This document shows positions 25,335 to 34,876 of a stretch of DNA of 61,443 nucleotides, piece after piece. Under the pieces are notes generated by a model that was not told the DNA's origin, did no database searches, and saw only the letters and a program-made list of their open reading frames with translations. Origin of the DNA: Marivita sp. XM-24bin2 (GTDB lineage: Bacteria; Pseudomonadota; Alphaproteobacteria; Rhodobacterales; Rhodobacteraceae); NCBI GenBank assembly GCA_003149565.1, contig QCWH01000005.1, positions 74,878 through 136,320 of the forward strand. The letters are read 5' to 3'. The number at the start of each line of letters is the position of its first letter. Within the stretch, counting starts at the first letter, position 1. Both the position numbers and the translations under genes were made by a program.

Positions 25335-26582
25335 ATGAAACTCCACGCGCTCGATGTGATCATCACGGCCCCACCGGCGCCGGGCTGGGGTGGGCGATAC
25401 TGGATTCTGGTCAAGGTGAGCACCGACACCGGCATCACCGGGTGGGGCGAATGCTACGCGTCATCGGTTGGTCCGGATGCGATGAAAGCCGTGATCGAGG
25501 ATGTTTTCGACCGGCACATGCTTGGCGAAAACCCCGAGAATATCGAATTGATGTTCCGCCGCGCCTATTCGGCGGGTTTCACCCAACGCCCCGACCTGAC
25601 GGTCATGGGGGCCTTTTCCGGGCTTGAAATTGCCTGTTGGGACATCCTCGGCAAGGTGCGCGGGCGTCCGGTCTGGGCACTCTTGGGGGGCCGCATGACC
25701 CCGAAGGTGCGCGCCTACACCTATCTCTATCCGCTGCCACACCACGACCTCGATGGTTTCTGGAGCGATCCGGACGCGCAGGCGGAAGCCGCAACCGAAT
25801 ATGTGCGACAGGGCTTTACCGCGCTGAAATTCGACCCGGCGGGCCCCTACACGATCCATGGAGGCCACCAGCCTGCGCTCACCGACATTTCACTCTCGGT
25901 CGAAATGTGCAAAGCGGTACGGTCGGCTGTGGGCGACAAGGCGGACCTGCTTTTTGGCACCCACGGGCAGTTCACAACATCCGGCGCGATCCGGCTGGGA
26001 CAGGCGATCGAGGCGTATCTGCCGCTTTGGTACGAAGAGCCGATCCCCCCCGACAACCTGCTCGAATTCGCCGAGGTCGCGCGCGCCGTCCGCATCCCCA
26101 TCGCCACCGGCGAGCGGCTGACCACAAAGGCCGAGTTCGCCACGCTCCTGCGTACAGGAGGCGCCAGGATCCTGCAGCCAGCTCTGGGCCGCGCGGGCGG
26201 TCTCTGGGAGATGAAAAAACTTGCCGGCATGGCCGAGGCCTTCAACGCCGAAATGGCCCCGCATCTCTATGCAGGCCCTGTTGAATGGGCGGCCAATGTG
26301 CATCTCTGCACATCAATCCCCAACGTGCTGCTGGCCGAAACAATCGAAACTCCGTTCCATGCCGGCCTGATCCGCAACGCAATCAAGGTACAGGATGGAT
26401 ACATCACAGCGCCCGAGACGCCCGGTCTCGGCATCGCAATCGACGAAGACCTGGCCCGCGCGCACCCCTATACCGGCGACGGATTGCATCTGCAGATGCA
26501 AGAGGCACCATGTGATTACAGCAACGGCAATCGGTTCACCGGCGGCGCCCCAACACACCCGGACAGCGGTTCCGCGGGATAA
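25335..26582 (+). CDS. mandelate racemase/muconate lactonizing enzyme family protein
   Basis: A 415-residue enolase-superfamily enzyme: N-terminal cap (GITGWGECYASSVGPDAM), then the barrel with ALKFDPAGPYTIHGGH, metal ligand Glu in WYEEPIPPDN, another in IATGERLTTKAEF, and a PHLYAGPVEWAA His motif near the end, close to the galactonate-dehydratase group. Where that group has D-F-H-G-R, this protein has G-T-H-G-Q, so the first metal-ligand Asp is not obvious. It likely dehydrates or isomerises a sugar acid. Its neighbours, an alcohol dehydrogenase and an amidase, suggest a hydroxy-acid pathway, but the substrate is open. Confidence 0.83.
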   Translation: MKLHALDVIITAPPAPGWGGRYWILVKVSTDTGITGWGECYASSVGPDAMKAVIEDVFDRHMLGENPENIELMFRRAYSAGFTQRPDLTVMGAFSGLEIACWDILGKVRGRPVWALLGGRMTPKVRAYTYLYPLPHHDLDGFWSDPDAQAEAATEYVRQGFTALKFDPAGPYTIHGGHQPALTDISLSVEMCKAVRSAVGDKADLLFGTHGQFTTSGAIRLGQAIEAYLPLWYEEPIPPDNLLEFAEVARAVRIPIATGERLTTKAEFATLLRTGGARILQPALGRAGGLWEMKKLAGMAEAFNAEMAPHLYAGPVEWAANVHLCTSIPNVLLAETIETPFHAGLIRNAIKVQDGYITAPETPGLGIAIDEDLARAHPYTGDGLHLQMQEAPCDYSNGNRFTGGAPTHPDSGSAG

Positions 26583-26640
26583 CCCTTTGAAACCTTCCTC
26601 TGTCGGTGTAAAACGCGTGAGGATTATTGGGGAACGTCCT

Positions 26641-26961
26641 ATGAAAGATGCGAATGTTGCGCCAGCGGCGGTGGAGGACATGGCGCAAAGCGCTGAACAG
26701 GCGGCAGCCTACCTCAAGACGCTTGCGCATGAAGGCCGCCTGATGATCCTCTGTCACCTCGGTGTCGGTGAAAAGTCGGTTGGCGAGCTTGAAGCGCTGC
26801 TCAATATCCGCCAAGCCGCAGTGAGCCAGATGCTTGCCCGCCTGCGCGACGAGAAACTGGTAAAGACGCGGCGCGACGGAAAGACGATTTATTACAGCCT
26901 GAGTGACGGCAACACGGCGCGGCTGATTTCCCACCTGCACGAGATGTTCTGCAAATCGTGA
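26641..26961 (+). CDS. ArsR-family repressor with SqrR/BigR-type cysteine pair
   Basis: A 106-residue winged-helix repressor. The HTH reads KSVGELEALLNIRQAAVSQML and the wing LVKTRRDGKTIYYSLSD. C38 in LMILCHLG and C104 in HEMFCKS are 66 residues apart, the same spacing as C41/C107 of SqrR, whose pair forms a tetrasulfide bridge with persulfides; BigR has an equivalent pair. So a reactive-sulfur sensor is more likely than a metal sensor. Start ATG at 26641 with GGGGAA upstream. Its stop overlaps the amidase GTG (GTGA). Confidence 0.82.
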   Translation: MKDANVAPAAVEDMAQSAEQAAAYLKTLAHEGRLMILCHLGVGEKSVGELEALLNIRQAAVSQMLARLRDEKLVKTRRDGKTIYYSLSDGNTARLISHLHEMFCKS

Positions 26962-28376
26962 CACGTCCCGACACTTCCTTTACCGGTCCCGAACTCTGCG
27001 CCAAACCGGCGCGTGAAATCGTTACGCTTTTGCGGAGCGGTGACCTGACCACGCAGGACCTCATTAAGGCCAGCCTGACCCGGATGGATCAGGTCGAACC
27101 ACAGGTCAACGCGGTGGTCACGCGCTGCCCGGAGCGCGCACGCGCCAGGCCCGCCCCGAAGGACAGCCTGCTCGCCGGCCTTCCCATCGGCATCAAGGAT
27201 CTTTCTCCGGTTGAAGGCGTGCGAACCACCTTCGGAACCAAGGGCATGGCCAACCACGTTCCAACCGCGTCAGACCCGCTGGTGCTGCGACTGGAAAGCC
27301 GCGGTGGAGTTGTCCTTGGAAAGACCAACACGCCTGAAATGGGCGCAGGCGCCAACACGTTCAACGCTGTCTTCGGCGCGACGCGGAACCCCTGGAATAC
27401 CGCGATGAATGCGGCCGGCTCATCCGGCGGAGCTGCCGTGTCTCTGGCCACCGGAGAGCTATGGCTCAGCCACGGCTCCGATTTCGGCGGCAGCCTGCGC
27501 AGCCCGGCCAATTATTGCGGCATCGTGGGTCTGCGCCCCTCGCCCGGCATCGCCGGAGGCAGTTCAGCACATCTGGGCTTCACCAATGGCGGCGTCGAGG
27601 GCCCGATGGCGCGCGATGTTCTAGACTGCGCACTCTTCCTCGACGCAATGGCGGGATTTGATCCGGTTTGGCCCATCTCTTTTCCAGCACCCGATCGACC
27701 CTATCTGGAAACCGCACGGCAGGATGCCGGCACCATTCGCATCGCCTACACCTCAGATCTGAACGGTTTTGCAGCGGTCACATCCGAGATCGACACAGTC
27801 CTGCGCAGCGCGATCGACAGCCTACGCCTGCCGTCGATCGAAGTCGAGGAGTATTGCCCCGATCTGCCTCGGCTTGACGAGACATTCCGCGCCCTGCGAT
27901 GCCTGTCGTTTATGGGCAGCTATCAGGTCACGCCAGAAAGCGTCACCCGTCATTACAAAGACACGATCAAAGGCAACCTCGCCGACGCGCGCGCCATGAC
28001 CTTCGACGATTACGCACAGGCCGAACGCGACCGGGCTGCGATTTACAACACCATGGCAGCTTTCTTTGAAACCCACGACGTTCTCGCCTGCCCGGTCAAT
28101 GGCCTTGCCCCTCTGCCCGTCGAGATTGAGTACCCAACCGAAGTCGCGGGCCGACCCATGCGCGACTATATCGACTGGCTGCAATTCGCGTTCCTGGCAA
28201 CAGTCGCTGGACTGCCCGCCCTTTCCTTGCCGGTTGGTTTCACCCCCTCCGGAATGCCGGTTGGCCTGCAACTGATTGGCCCGCCCCGGGGGGAGGCCCG
28301 TTTGCTACAGGTCGCCCACACGCTTGAGCAAGCGTTGAGCCTGCCAGTGACACTGATCGACCCAATCACAAGCTGA
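26958..28376 (+). CDS. amidase signature family protein
   Basis: A 472-residue amidase. The Ser-cisSer-Lys machinery is visible: Lys in GLPIGIKDLSPVEGV, the first Ser in NAAGSSGGAAVSLATGE, the nucleophile Ser in HGSDFGGSLRSPANYCG. It hydrolyses a C-N amide bond; GatA is excluded because no gatB/C are nearby and the C-terminal half diverges. Start GTG at 26958 overlaps the ArsR stop. An operon of a sulfur-type ArsR regulator with an amidase is unusual. Confidence 0.88.
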   Translation: MTRPDTSFTGPELCAKPAREIVTLLRSGDLTTQDLIKASLTRMDQVEPQVNAVVTRCPERARARPAPKDSLLAGLPIGIKDLSPVEGVRTTFGTKGMANHVPTASDPLVLRLESRGGVVLGKTNTPEMGAGANTFNAVFGATRNPWNTAMNAAGSSGGAAVSLATGELWLSHGSDFGGSLRSPANYCGIVGLRPSPGIAGGSSAHLGFTNGGVEGPMARDVLDCALFLDAMAGFDPVWPISFPAPDRPYLETARQDAGTIRIAYTSDLNGFAAVTSEIDTVLRSAIDSLRLPSIEVEEYCPDLPRLDETFRALRCLSFMGSYQVTPESVTRHYKDTIKGNLADARAMTFDDYAQAERDRAAIYNTMAAFFETHDVLACPVNGLAPLPVEIEYPTEVAGRPMRDYIDWLQFAFLATVAGLPALSLPVGFTPSGMPVGLQLIGPPRGEARLLQVAHTLEQALSLPVTLIDPITS

Positions 28377-28435
28377 CAGCACCTCACCCGCGTGCCGACA
28401 GAGTGACGCTCTTCCTTCTTCTTTTTACAAATATG

Positions 28436-28487
28436 CAAAAAGCGCGCGCCGAAGGCGCGCGCGGATCGGATCGGCTCTGCCGATCCG
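28436..28487 (-). terminator. terminator of the acyl-CoA synthetase gene, with a second hairpin
   Basis: On the minus strand GCGCGCGCC-TTC-GGCGCGCGC (28442-28462) is a perfect nine-bp stem closed by a TTCG-type loop and followed by TTTTT (28437-28441). A second perfect stem, CGGATCGGC / GCCGATCCG with a three-base loop, lies at 28467-28487 just before it in the direction of transcription. Confidence 0.85.
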
Positions 28488-28518
28488 AAACAGTATCTAT
28501 AACGACCGTTGCTACGAC

Positions 28519-30399
28519 TTAAGCAGCGACGTCCCAGCCATTGGTGAACTGGCCCAGACAATGCGAAACGTCGTCTTCCGCCGCGCCGTGCATCTCGACC
28601 TGCGCAACCAGACCGCGCTTCTTGTCGTCGATCACCGAAACAACCCGGGCTGCCAGACCATGCTTATCAAGTTCCGCGTTGAAGACCCGAATGATCGCCA
28701 TTTTGCGCAGGTCGGGTTTGAAAACTTTGCCCACAGCGGTCTTGGGCAGCTCAGGTAAAATGGTCATGTGCTTGGGCATGGCCGCTCGCTCGTGGACGTG
28801 GACCTTGCAGTGCTCCAACAAGTCTTCCTCGCTCACGTTCGCGCCTTCGACCAATTCGACAAAGGCACACGGCAACTCGCCCGCATGCGCATCTGGCTGT
28901 CCAATTGCACCCGCCACGGCAACCGATGGATGGGCCAGCAAAGCGTCCTCGATATCGGCAGGATCAATATTGTGTCCGCCACGAATGATCAGATCCTTGG
29001 CCCGGCCGGTGATCCACAGATACCCGTCCTCATCAATGCGCCCGAGGTCACCCGTCCGAAGATAGATATCGTGATGATAAAGGTCCGCATTCTTGGCCGC
29101 TTCCGTGTAGGTATTGCCCACATAGACACCAGGGCTTGAGACACAGATCTCGCCAATTTCATCGGTTGCACATTCCACCACCGCACCATCGCGAATGGTC
29201 ATGATTTTCACGTCCGTATATGGGAACGGCACCCCGACAGAGCCGATTTTCTTTTGCCCATCCGGCGGGTTGATCGAGACCAGACAGGTTGCTTCGGTCA
29301 TGCCATACCCCTCGCAGATCGACAGACCACAGCTTTCTTCAAAACGCCGGAAAAGTTCGACCGGCATCGGAGCTGACCCGGAAATGGCAAATCGAACCGT
29401 CGAGATATCCGCGTTCACGGGACGCTGCATCAAGGCCGCGACCGCCGTTGGTACGGTGATCATATAGGTCACTTTCCAGCGCTCACAGAGCTTCCAAAAA
29501 TTGTCCATGACCCCTTCGCCACGATAGCCCTGTGGCGTCGGGAACACGACATGAGAGCCCGATACGATGGCTGACATCAAAAGCGCCTGCGTTGCCATCA
29601 CGTGGAACAGCGGCAGCGGGCAGATCATGGTGTCTTTTTCGGTGAACAGCACCGTGTTGCCGATCCAGCCGTTATACATCATTCCGGAATACTTGTGCTG
29701 TACCACTTTCGGCATGCCGGTCGTGCCGCCGGTGTGGAAATAGGCCGCGACGCGATCGCCTGTGCTGTCCACGAAATCGAGCGTCGTGTTTTGCTTCTTC
29801 AATTCGACGTTGAAGCTCAGCACATCTGCATGATGCCCACCAGGATTTTTCGGGCGGACCAACGGCACAATCCACGATTTCGGCGGCGTCAGATAACGGT
29901 TCAGGTCGACCTCGAGAACGGTCTGCACCTTCGGGGCATGACGGCAGGCTTCGGCAACCTTTTGAGGGACATCTGTCTTCGGAAACGCCTTCAGCGTGAC
30001 AACCACCTTGGCCTCGGTTTCGCGTAGGATCGACGCAATCTGCTCGGGCTCCAAAAGCGGGTTGATCGGGTTGACGATCCCGGCGATGGCACCACCCAAA
30101 AGCGTCAGAACGGTTTCATTGCTGTTGGGCAGCACATAGGCCACCACGTCATCTTCACCGATCCCCAGCTTGCGGAACAGGTTTGCGGCCTGAACCGATT
30201 TCGAAAGCAATTCTGACCACGTGAATGTCTCCGCTTTGTCCGTCGGACCGGAGAGCAGCTGATAGCTGATCGCCGGGCGGTTCGGGAAGGCGGACGCTGT
30301 CTTGCTTAATTGGCCGAAAAGCGTTGCGGGTACATCCCGTTGCGCCCACGGCATCTCCGCTTCTATCGCAGCGCGGCCTTCGAAACTCGCCAATGTCAC
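28519..30399 (-). CDS. acyl-CoA synthetase (AMP-forming)
   Basis: About 626 residues of the ANL superfamily, which activates a carboxylic acid via an acyl-adenylate to its CoA thioester. Seen: P-loop HTGGTTGMPKVVQHK, the YGMTEATCL A5 motif, YLRTGDLGRIDEDGYLWITGRAKDLIIRGG (split here: DLGRIDEDGYLWITGRAKD) and the C-terminal lysine in KTAVGKVFKPDLRK. The start is taken as GTG at 30399, because GGGAGGG lies about six bases before it and relatives begin at this TLAxFEGR point; an ATG at 30429 has no ribosome binding site. The chain-length preference cannot be judged. Terminated by the hairpins downstream. Confidence 0.88.
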   Translation of the reverse strand: MTLASFEGRAAIEAEMPWAQRDVPATLFGQLSKTASAFPNRPAISYQLLSGPTDKAETFTWSELLSKSVQAANLFRKLGIGEDDVVAYVLPNSNETVLTLLGGAIAGIVNPINPLLEPEQIASILRETEAKVVVTLKAFPKTDVPQKVAEACRHAPKVQTVLEVDLNRYLTPPKSWIVPLVRPKNPGGHHADVLSFNVELKKQNTTLDFVDSTGDRVAAYFHTGGTTGMPKVVQHKYSGMMYNGWIGNTVLFTEKDTMICPLPLFHVMATQALLMSAIVSGSHVVFPTPQGYRGEGVMDNFWKLCERWKVTYMITVPTAVAALMQRPVNADISTVRFAISGSAPMPVELFRRFEESCGLSICEGYGMTEATCLVSINPPDGQKKIGSVGVPFPYTDVKIMTIRDGAVVECATDEIGEICVSSPGVYVGNTYTEAAKNADLYHHDIYLRTGDLGRIDEDGYLWITGRAKDLIIRGGHNIDPADIEDALLAHPSVAVAGAIGQPDAHAGELPCAFVELVEGANVSEEDLLEHCKVHVHERAAMPKHMTILPELPKTAVGKVFKPDLRKMAIIRVFNAELDKHGLAARVVSVIDDKKRGLVAQVEMHGAAEDDVSHCLGQFTNGWDVAA

Positions 30400-30636
30400 G
30401 GTGAACCCTCCCATGTTGTCACGCGTCATTTTCGGTAGTCACACGTGTTTACCGGATCTTTGGCCGAAACAAGACACCGGGACGCTACGACATAATCATT
30501 GTGACGCAGCGTTCCCCGCTCAAGTGTCTGTAAAACAGCTCGCTCAGAGCCGTTCTCATGACGATGAGGCAGGGTTTCCGCCGCGGACGCTCCGTGTCGG
30601 AAGCACCGGGCCGCATCAACCCATGCTCCACCAGCT

Positions 30637-32022
30637 TCAGTTCAAGGTCACAAGTTTTCCCGGGTTCATGATATTGCCGGGGTCGATCGCCTTTTTCAGC
30701 ACCCCCATCAGCCCATAGGCCGCGCCGTGTTCCTGCGCGAGATATTTGCGTTTTCCCAAGCCAATTCCATGCTCACCGCTAACAGTGCCACCGAATTCCA
30801 GTGCCAGCATGTTCACCTGATTGGCCAACTCGGCAGCCCGCGCCATCTCCGAAGCGTCTTCAGGATCAACAAGGATAAGAAGGTGGAAGTTTCCGTCGCC
30901 AACATGCCCGGCAATTGGTGCCATCAAACCCGCCTCGGCGATCAACTCTTTGGTCTTCGCCAGGCATTCGGCCAGCGCGGAGATCGGCACGCAGCAATCG
31001 GTCACCACACTGTTGCCGCCGGGACGCAGAGCCTTTCCCGCGTAATAGGCATTGTGCCGGGCCTGCCAGAGCCGATTGCGATCCTCTGTCTTGGTCGCCC
31101 ATTTGAAATCCGAACCACCATGTTCTGCGACCAGTTCCCCAAAGGTCTTGACCTGTTCTGCAACACCAGCCTCTGTGCCGTGGAATTCCAGAAACAGGTG
31201 CGGCGCTTCGGGCATGGGCATATCCGGGTTGTAGATGTTCATGCCGCGCATCTGCACTTCGTCCAACAACTCGATCCGGGCCATCGGCAAGCCCATCTGA
31301 ACCGCAAGGATCACCGTATCTACGGCGCTTGCGATTTCCGGAAACACACATGTCGCCGCAGCAATATTTTCGGGTTGTCCACGAAGCTTGACCGTGAGCT
31401 TGGTGATAATTCCAAGTGTGCCCTCGGATCCCACAAAAAGATGCGTCAGGTCGTACCCGGTCGAGGATTTCCGCGCCCGGCTTCCGGTCTCGATGATCTG
31501 ACCGTCCGGCAGCACCACTTCAAGTGCCAGGACATTGTCAGCCATCGTCCCGTACCGCACCGTATTTGTGCCCGATGCCCGCGTCGCGGCCATACCGCCG
31601 AGAGTGGCATTGGCACCCGGATCGACCGTAAACATCAGCCCAGTCGCCCGCAATTCGTCGTTCAGTTGAACCCGCGTAACACCGGGCTCGACCACGGCAT
31701 CCAGATCACTTTCATTAATCTGAAGAATGCGGTTCATCCGGCTCGTATCCACAGTGATCCCGCCCTGCACCGGCACAATATGCCCCTCGAGGGACGACCC
31801 GATTCCATAGGGCACGACTGGGCAGCCATGCTGCGAGCAAACCCTCAGGAGTTGTGATACTTCTTCAGTGGTCTCCGGGAACGCCACCGCATCTGGCAAG
31901 ACCGGCGTGGTGTAGGCCTCATCATGCGAGTGCTGATCAAGGATAGATGCCCCTGTGGACAGCCGATCCCCAAGGATTTCGCGCAAGGCTGAGATGGCGG
32001 CTTCGATATGTGCGTCAGGCAT
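30637..32022 (-). CDS. FAD-linked D-lactate dehydrogenase (cytochrome/GlcD type)
   Basis: A 461-residue flavoprotein of the VAO/GlcD family. FAD-binding region: VVPYGIGSSLEGHIVP and VDPGANATLGGMAATRASG. C-terminal catalytic part: APIAGHVGDGNFHLLI and GGTVSGEHGIGLGKRKYLA, the motifs of D-lactate dehydrogenases that pass electrons to cytochrome or quinone. Glycolate and 2-hydroxyglutarate dehydrogenases are alternatives. The start at 32022 has GGGAGG upstream. It precedes the acyl-CoA synthetase on the same strand, with a gap of about 240 bases holding no recognised gene. Confidence 0.87.
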   Translation of the reverse strand: MPDAHIEAAISALREILGDRLSTGASILDQHSHDEAYTTPVLPDAVAFPETTEEVSQLLRVCSQHGCPVVPYGIGSSLEGHIVPVQGGITVDTSRMNRILQINESDLDAVVEPGVTRVQLNDELRATGLMFTVDPGANATLGGMAATRASGTNTVRYGTMADNVLALEVVLPDGQIIETGSRARKSSTGYDLTHLFVGSEGTLGIITKLTVKLRGQPENIAAATCVFPEIASAVDTVILAVQMGLPMARIELLDEVQMRGMNIYNPDMPMPEAPHLFLEFHGTEAGVAEQVKTFGELVAEHGGSDFKWATKTEDRNRLWQARHNAYYAGKALRPGGNSVVTDCCVPISALAECLAKTKELIAEAGLMAPIAGHVGDGNFHLLILVDPEDASEMARAAELANQVNMLALEFGGTVSGEHGIGLGKRKYLAQEHGAAYGLMGVLKKAIDPGNIMNPGKLVTLN

Positions 32023-32079
32023 GGCGACCTCCCTTTTGGGCGTCACGCTACTGCCAAGCGGAAGCGGGGAAAACCCCGA

Positions 32080-32745
32080 TCAGCCAGCAATCGGTTCAAT
32101 CAGGTCCGGGCCCGATGCCCGGTTCGAATTCACCTTTGGATCGACTCGGTAAAACTCCATCGCATCTTTGGGTGCCGCCCGCATCAGGGTCGCCGCACCA
32201 TGCCCCGCTTCGCCCAGCCAAAGCCCCCAGTCATCCGGGTGCAGCGTCACAGGCTGGCGGTGGTGGATGGCCGACATCTTTTCATTCGCAGCCGTCGTCA
32301 CAATGGCGCAGGTTCGATGCGCCACGCCATCTCGCTCCCAATCCTGCCAGACTCCAGCAAAGACCAGTAGGTCCGCATCTGCCGGACGGATGTACCACGG
32401 CAGACGATTGCCGTCTTCATCCTTGGTCCATTCGTAGAACCCCGTTGCCGGGATCAGACAGCGGCGCGCGCGACAGGCGGCTCTGAAGGCCGGTTTCTCG
32501 GCGATTGTTTCGGCCCGCGCGTTGATCAGCAAAGGCCCGCCGGACTCTGACTTGTACCAGTGCGGCAGGAATCCCCAGCGCATCGAAACAAGCCGTCTTT
32601 GGCCATCTTGCGTTTGCACCGCATGAACCTGATTCGTCGGGCAAACATTGTAATTGGGAATATCCGGCAGAGCATTGGCAGGCACAGCATCGAAAAGCTG
32701 CGCCATAGCGTCATGCGGAAGGGTGACGGCGAAACGTCCACACAT
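32080..32745 (-). CDS. SRAP domain peptidase (YedK/HMCES family)
   Basis: A 221-residue SOS-response-associated peptidase. The catalytic Cys2 (MCGRFAV), NARAETIAEKPAF, ATGFYEWTK (active-site Glu) and SAIHHRQPV (His) are in place; the last motif is usually IHxRMP, so Met is replaced by Gln. YedK/HMCES crosslinks to abasic sites in single-stranded DNA through Cys2 and protects them. No LexA-like operator was evident. Confidence 0.9.
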   Translation of the reverse strand: MCGRFAVTLPHDAMAQLFDAVPANALPDIPNYNVCPTNQVHAVQTQDGQRRLVSMRWGFLPHWYKSESGGPLLINARAETIAEKPAFRAACRARRCLIPATGFYEWTKDEDGNRLPWYIRPADADLLVFAGVWQDWERDGVAHRTCAIVTTAANEKMSAIHHRQPVTLHPDDWGLWLGEAGHGAATLMRAAPKDAMEFYRVDPKVNSNRASGPDLIEPIAG

Positions 32746-32794
32746 GGCAAAAGAAGGCGAGCCGGACTCAAATGGCCCGGCCCACCGAAATTTA

Positions 32795-34378
32795 TTATTT
32801 GTTCACGGTGATCCGACCGTCAGTGTACGGCGTGTACGGACCGTTCTCAGCCAGATACTCCGCCGTTACATCCGCGAGATCGGGACCGTAGTCGTACGCG
32901 TTCATCGCATCACGGAACATCCGGTACCCGTCTCCGCCATTGCGAACGTAGTTGTTGGACACCGCGCCATAGGTGGCCTCGGGATCAATCGGAGCACCGC
33001 CGACCATGACGTTCGAAATCCGGCTGCCCGGCTCCTGCGTCAGGTCGACAGTAAAGCTCATGCCCGCAACCTGCGGGAAACGGCCCGCGCCCTCTTCAAC
33101 CTGGCTCACCCCGTTCTCCAGCGCTGCAACGATCTGCGCGCCGGTGACCTCAAAGGTCGACAGCGTGTTCTGGAACGGCAGCACCGTAAGAACCTCACCC
33201 ATTGTGACTTCACCCGCGTCGATCGACGCGCGCAGACCGCCGCCGTTCTGGATGGCAATCTGCACACCCTGATCCTATACGCGGTCCAGCATCGCATCGG
33301 CCACAAGATTGCCCATCGGGCATTCCATCGCCCGGCAGACATCGCGGCTGCCCTCGATAGCCTCGGCGGCTTCGGCCACCACGCGGGTTTTCATCTCTTC
33401 AATGGGACCGGCCAGTTCGGCGACGCGCTCGACGATTTCGGGGTCTTCCTCGACCGAGGCATCCAGGAGGATCGTATCGCCTTCGGCATAGGTAACATTG
33501 CCCTCATCGTCGAAGTTCAGAACCAGATGGCCGACATATTTGGAATAGGCATAGGCCTGAACGACCGGCACCAGCGTGCCGTCCTCCTGGCTGACGAATG
33601 TGGGGTACGCGCCGTCGCGGTCGGGATCGGTTGCCGACAGGTAGGTGTGGCTGTGGCCACCGACGACGGCGTCGATTCCCGGCACGGCTTCGGCGATTGC
33701 CAGATCCTTGGGCAGGCCGACATGGGTCAGCGCGATGATCTTGTCGATCCCGTCGTCCTGCAGCATCTGGACATGTGCCGCCAGGCTGTCGATCTCATCC
33801 TGGAACACCACCGCCTCGGACGGAGACGAGGTTTCGACCGTATCGGTCGCCAGTGCCGAAACGATGCCGATGCGTTCGCCGCCCACTTCAAGCACGGCGT
33901 GTTTCTTGACCTTGCCAGCCAGAATGTTCGACTGGCTGACATCGAGGTTGCCGGAGATGACCGGGAAGGACACGTTCTCGATCAGCTTGAGCAGTCCTTC
34001 GTCGCCGTCGTCGAATTCGTGGTTGCCGACGGCCATCGCATCGAAGCCGATCTTCTCCATCATCTCGGCTTCGACATCGCCCTTGTAGGTCGTGTACATC
34101 AGCGAGCCCTGATACTGGTCGCCCGCATCCACGACGATTACATTCTCGCCGTCCAGTTGCGCACGCAACTGGTCAATCATGGTCTTCACGCGGGCCACGC
34201 CGCCAAAGCATTTGCCCTCGGCATTGTCCTCGGCTGAACAGGTCGAATCGAAGCGGTTAATCGGTTCAATACGGCTGTGCAAATCGTTGATGTGAATGAC
34301 GTGTAGTGTGTAATCGGCCTGTGCCACACCTGCGGTCAACGCCAGCGCTGCAGCACTTGAAAGAAGTCGGTAAGACAT
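32795..34378 (-). pseudogene. 5'-nucleotidase/2',3'-cyclic phosphodiesterase (UshA family) interrupted by an amber codon
   Basis: The gene reads from a signal peptide (MSYRLLSSAAALALTAGVAQA, minus the last residue) through the metallophosphatase domain: HINDLHSRIEP, DAGDQYQG, GNHEFDDG, GGHSHTYL. Then codon 368 is TAG (33275-33277), after NLVADAMLDRV. The same frame continues without shift as DQGVQIAIQNGGGLRAS to the C-terminal domain with NYVRNGGDGYRMF and a natural stop at 32795; the total would be about 527 residues. One base (probably AAG or CAG to TAG) explains the break. The 367-residue N-terminal part keeps the catalytic domain but lacks the substrate-binding domain. The start has GAGAGGA upstream. 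Periplasmic in relatives. Confidence 0.85.
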
Positions 34379-34540
34379 GTGAGTCCTCTCTGTCGGATTG
34401 TTATGGCGCAATCGTGCATCGGCGCGCGGGGGGAGTCAAAACTTACGCGAGGGACCCCCGCGCATTTCCCATTCCCTCGCGTATGCAACAGGCACATGAC
34501 GGCGCTTGACGCGACAGCGTGCAAACGGCACATCGCATGT

Positions 34541-34876
34541 ATGATTTACAAAATACTCCGCTCTGACGAATGGGCCGCGCTCCAGTCCCAAGGCGAAACC
34601 ACCGGCGCCCCGATTGATCTGGCCGACGGCTATGTGCATTTCTCCACCGCCGAGCAGGTGCGCGAAACCGCAGCCAAGCATTTCGCAGGCGCAGACGGCC
34701 TGATGCTTCTGGCCTATGATGAAAACACGATGACCGGCGACCTGCGTTGGGAGCCGTCCCGCGGCGGCGCGCTCTTCCCGCATCTCTACGGACCTTTGCG
34801 TCTGGCGGACATCCTCTGGGCCAAGCCACTGCCCCTGCAGAACGGCGGCCACATATTCCCGGATGATCTGACATGA
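34541..34876 (+). CDS. DUF952 domain protein
   Basis: A 111-residue DUF952 protein with the typical [18 protein letters not shown] start, [20 protein letters not shown] and [19 protein letters not shown] blocks. The fold is related to ADP-ribosyl-transfer enzymes or glutathione transferase-like fragments in annotations, with no proven function. Its stop overlaps the pyrD start as ATGA; the DUF952-pyrD pair is common in alphaproteobacteria. A longer frame upstream is not supported by a ribosome binding site. Confidence 0.85.
   Translation: MIYKILRSDEWAALQSQGETTGAPIDLADGYVHFSTAEQVRETAAKHFAGADGLMLLAYDENTMTGDLRWEPSRGGALFPHLYGPLRLADILWAKPLPLQNGGHIFPDDLT

Noticed and set aside
32654-34237. A 527-residue plus-strand frame opposite the 5'-nucleotidase gene
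   Set aside because: It mirrors the codon pattern of the minus-strand gene and shows no protein family; the minus strand carries all metallophosphatase motifs.
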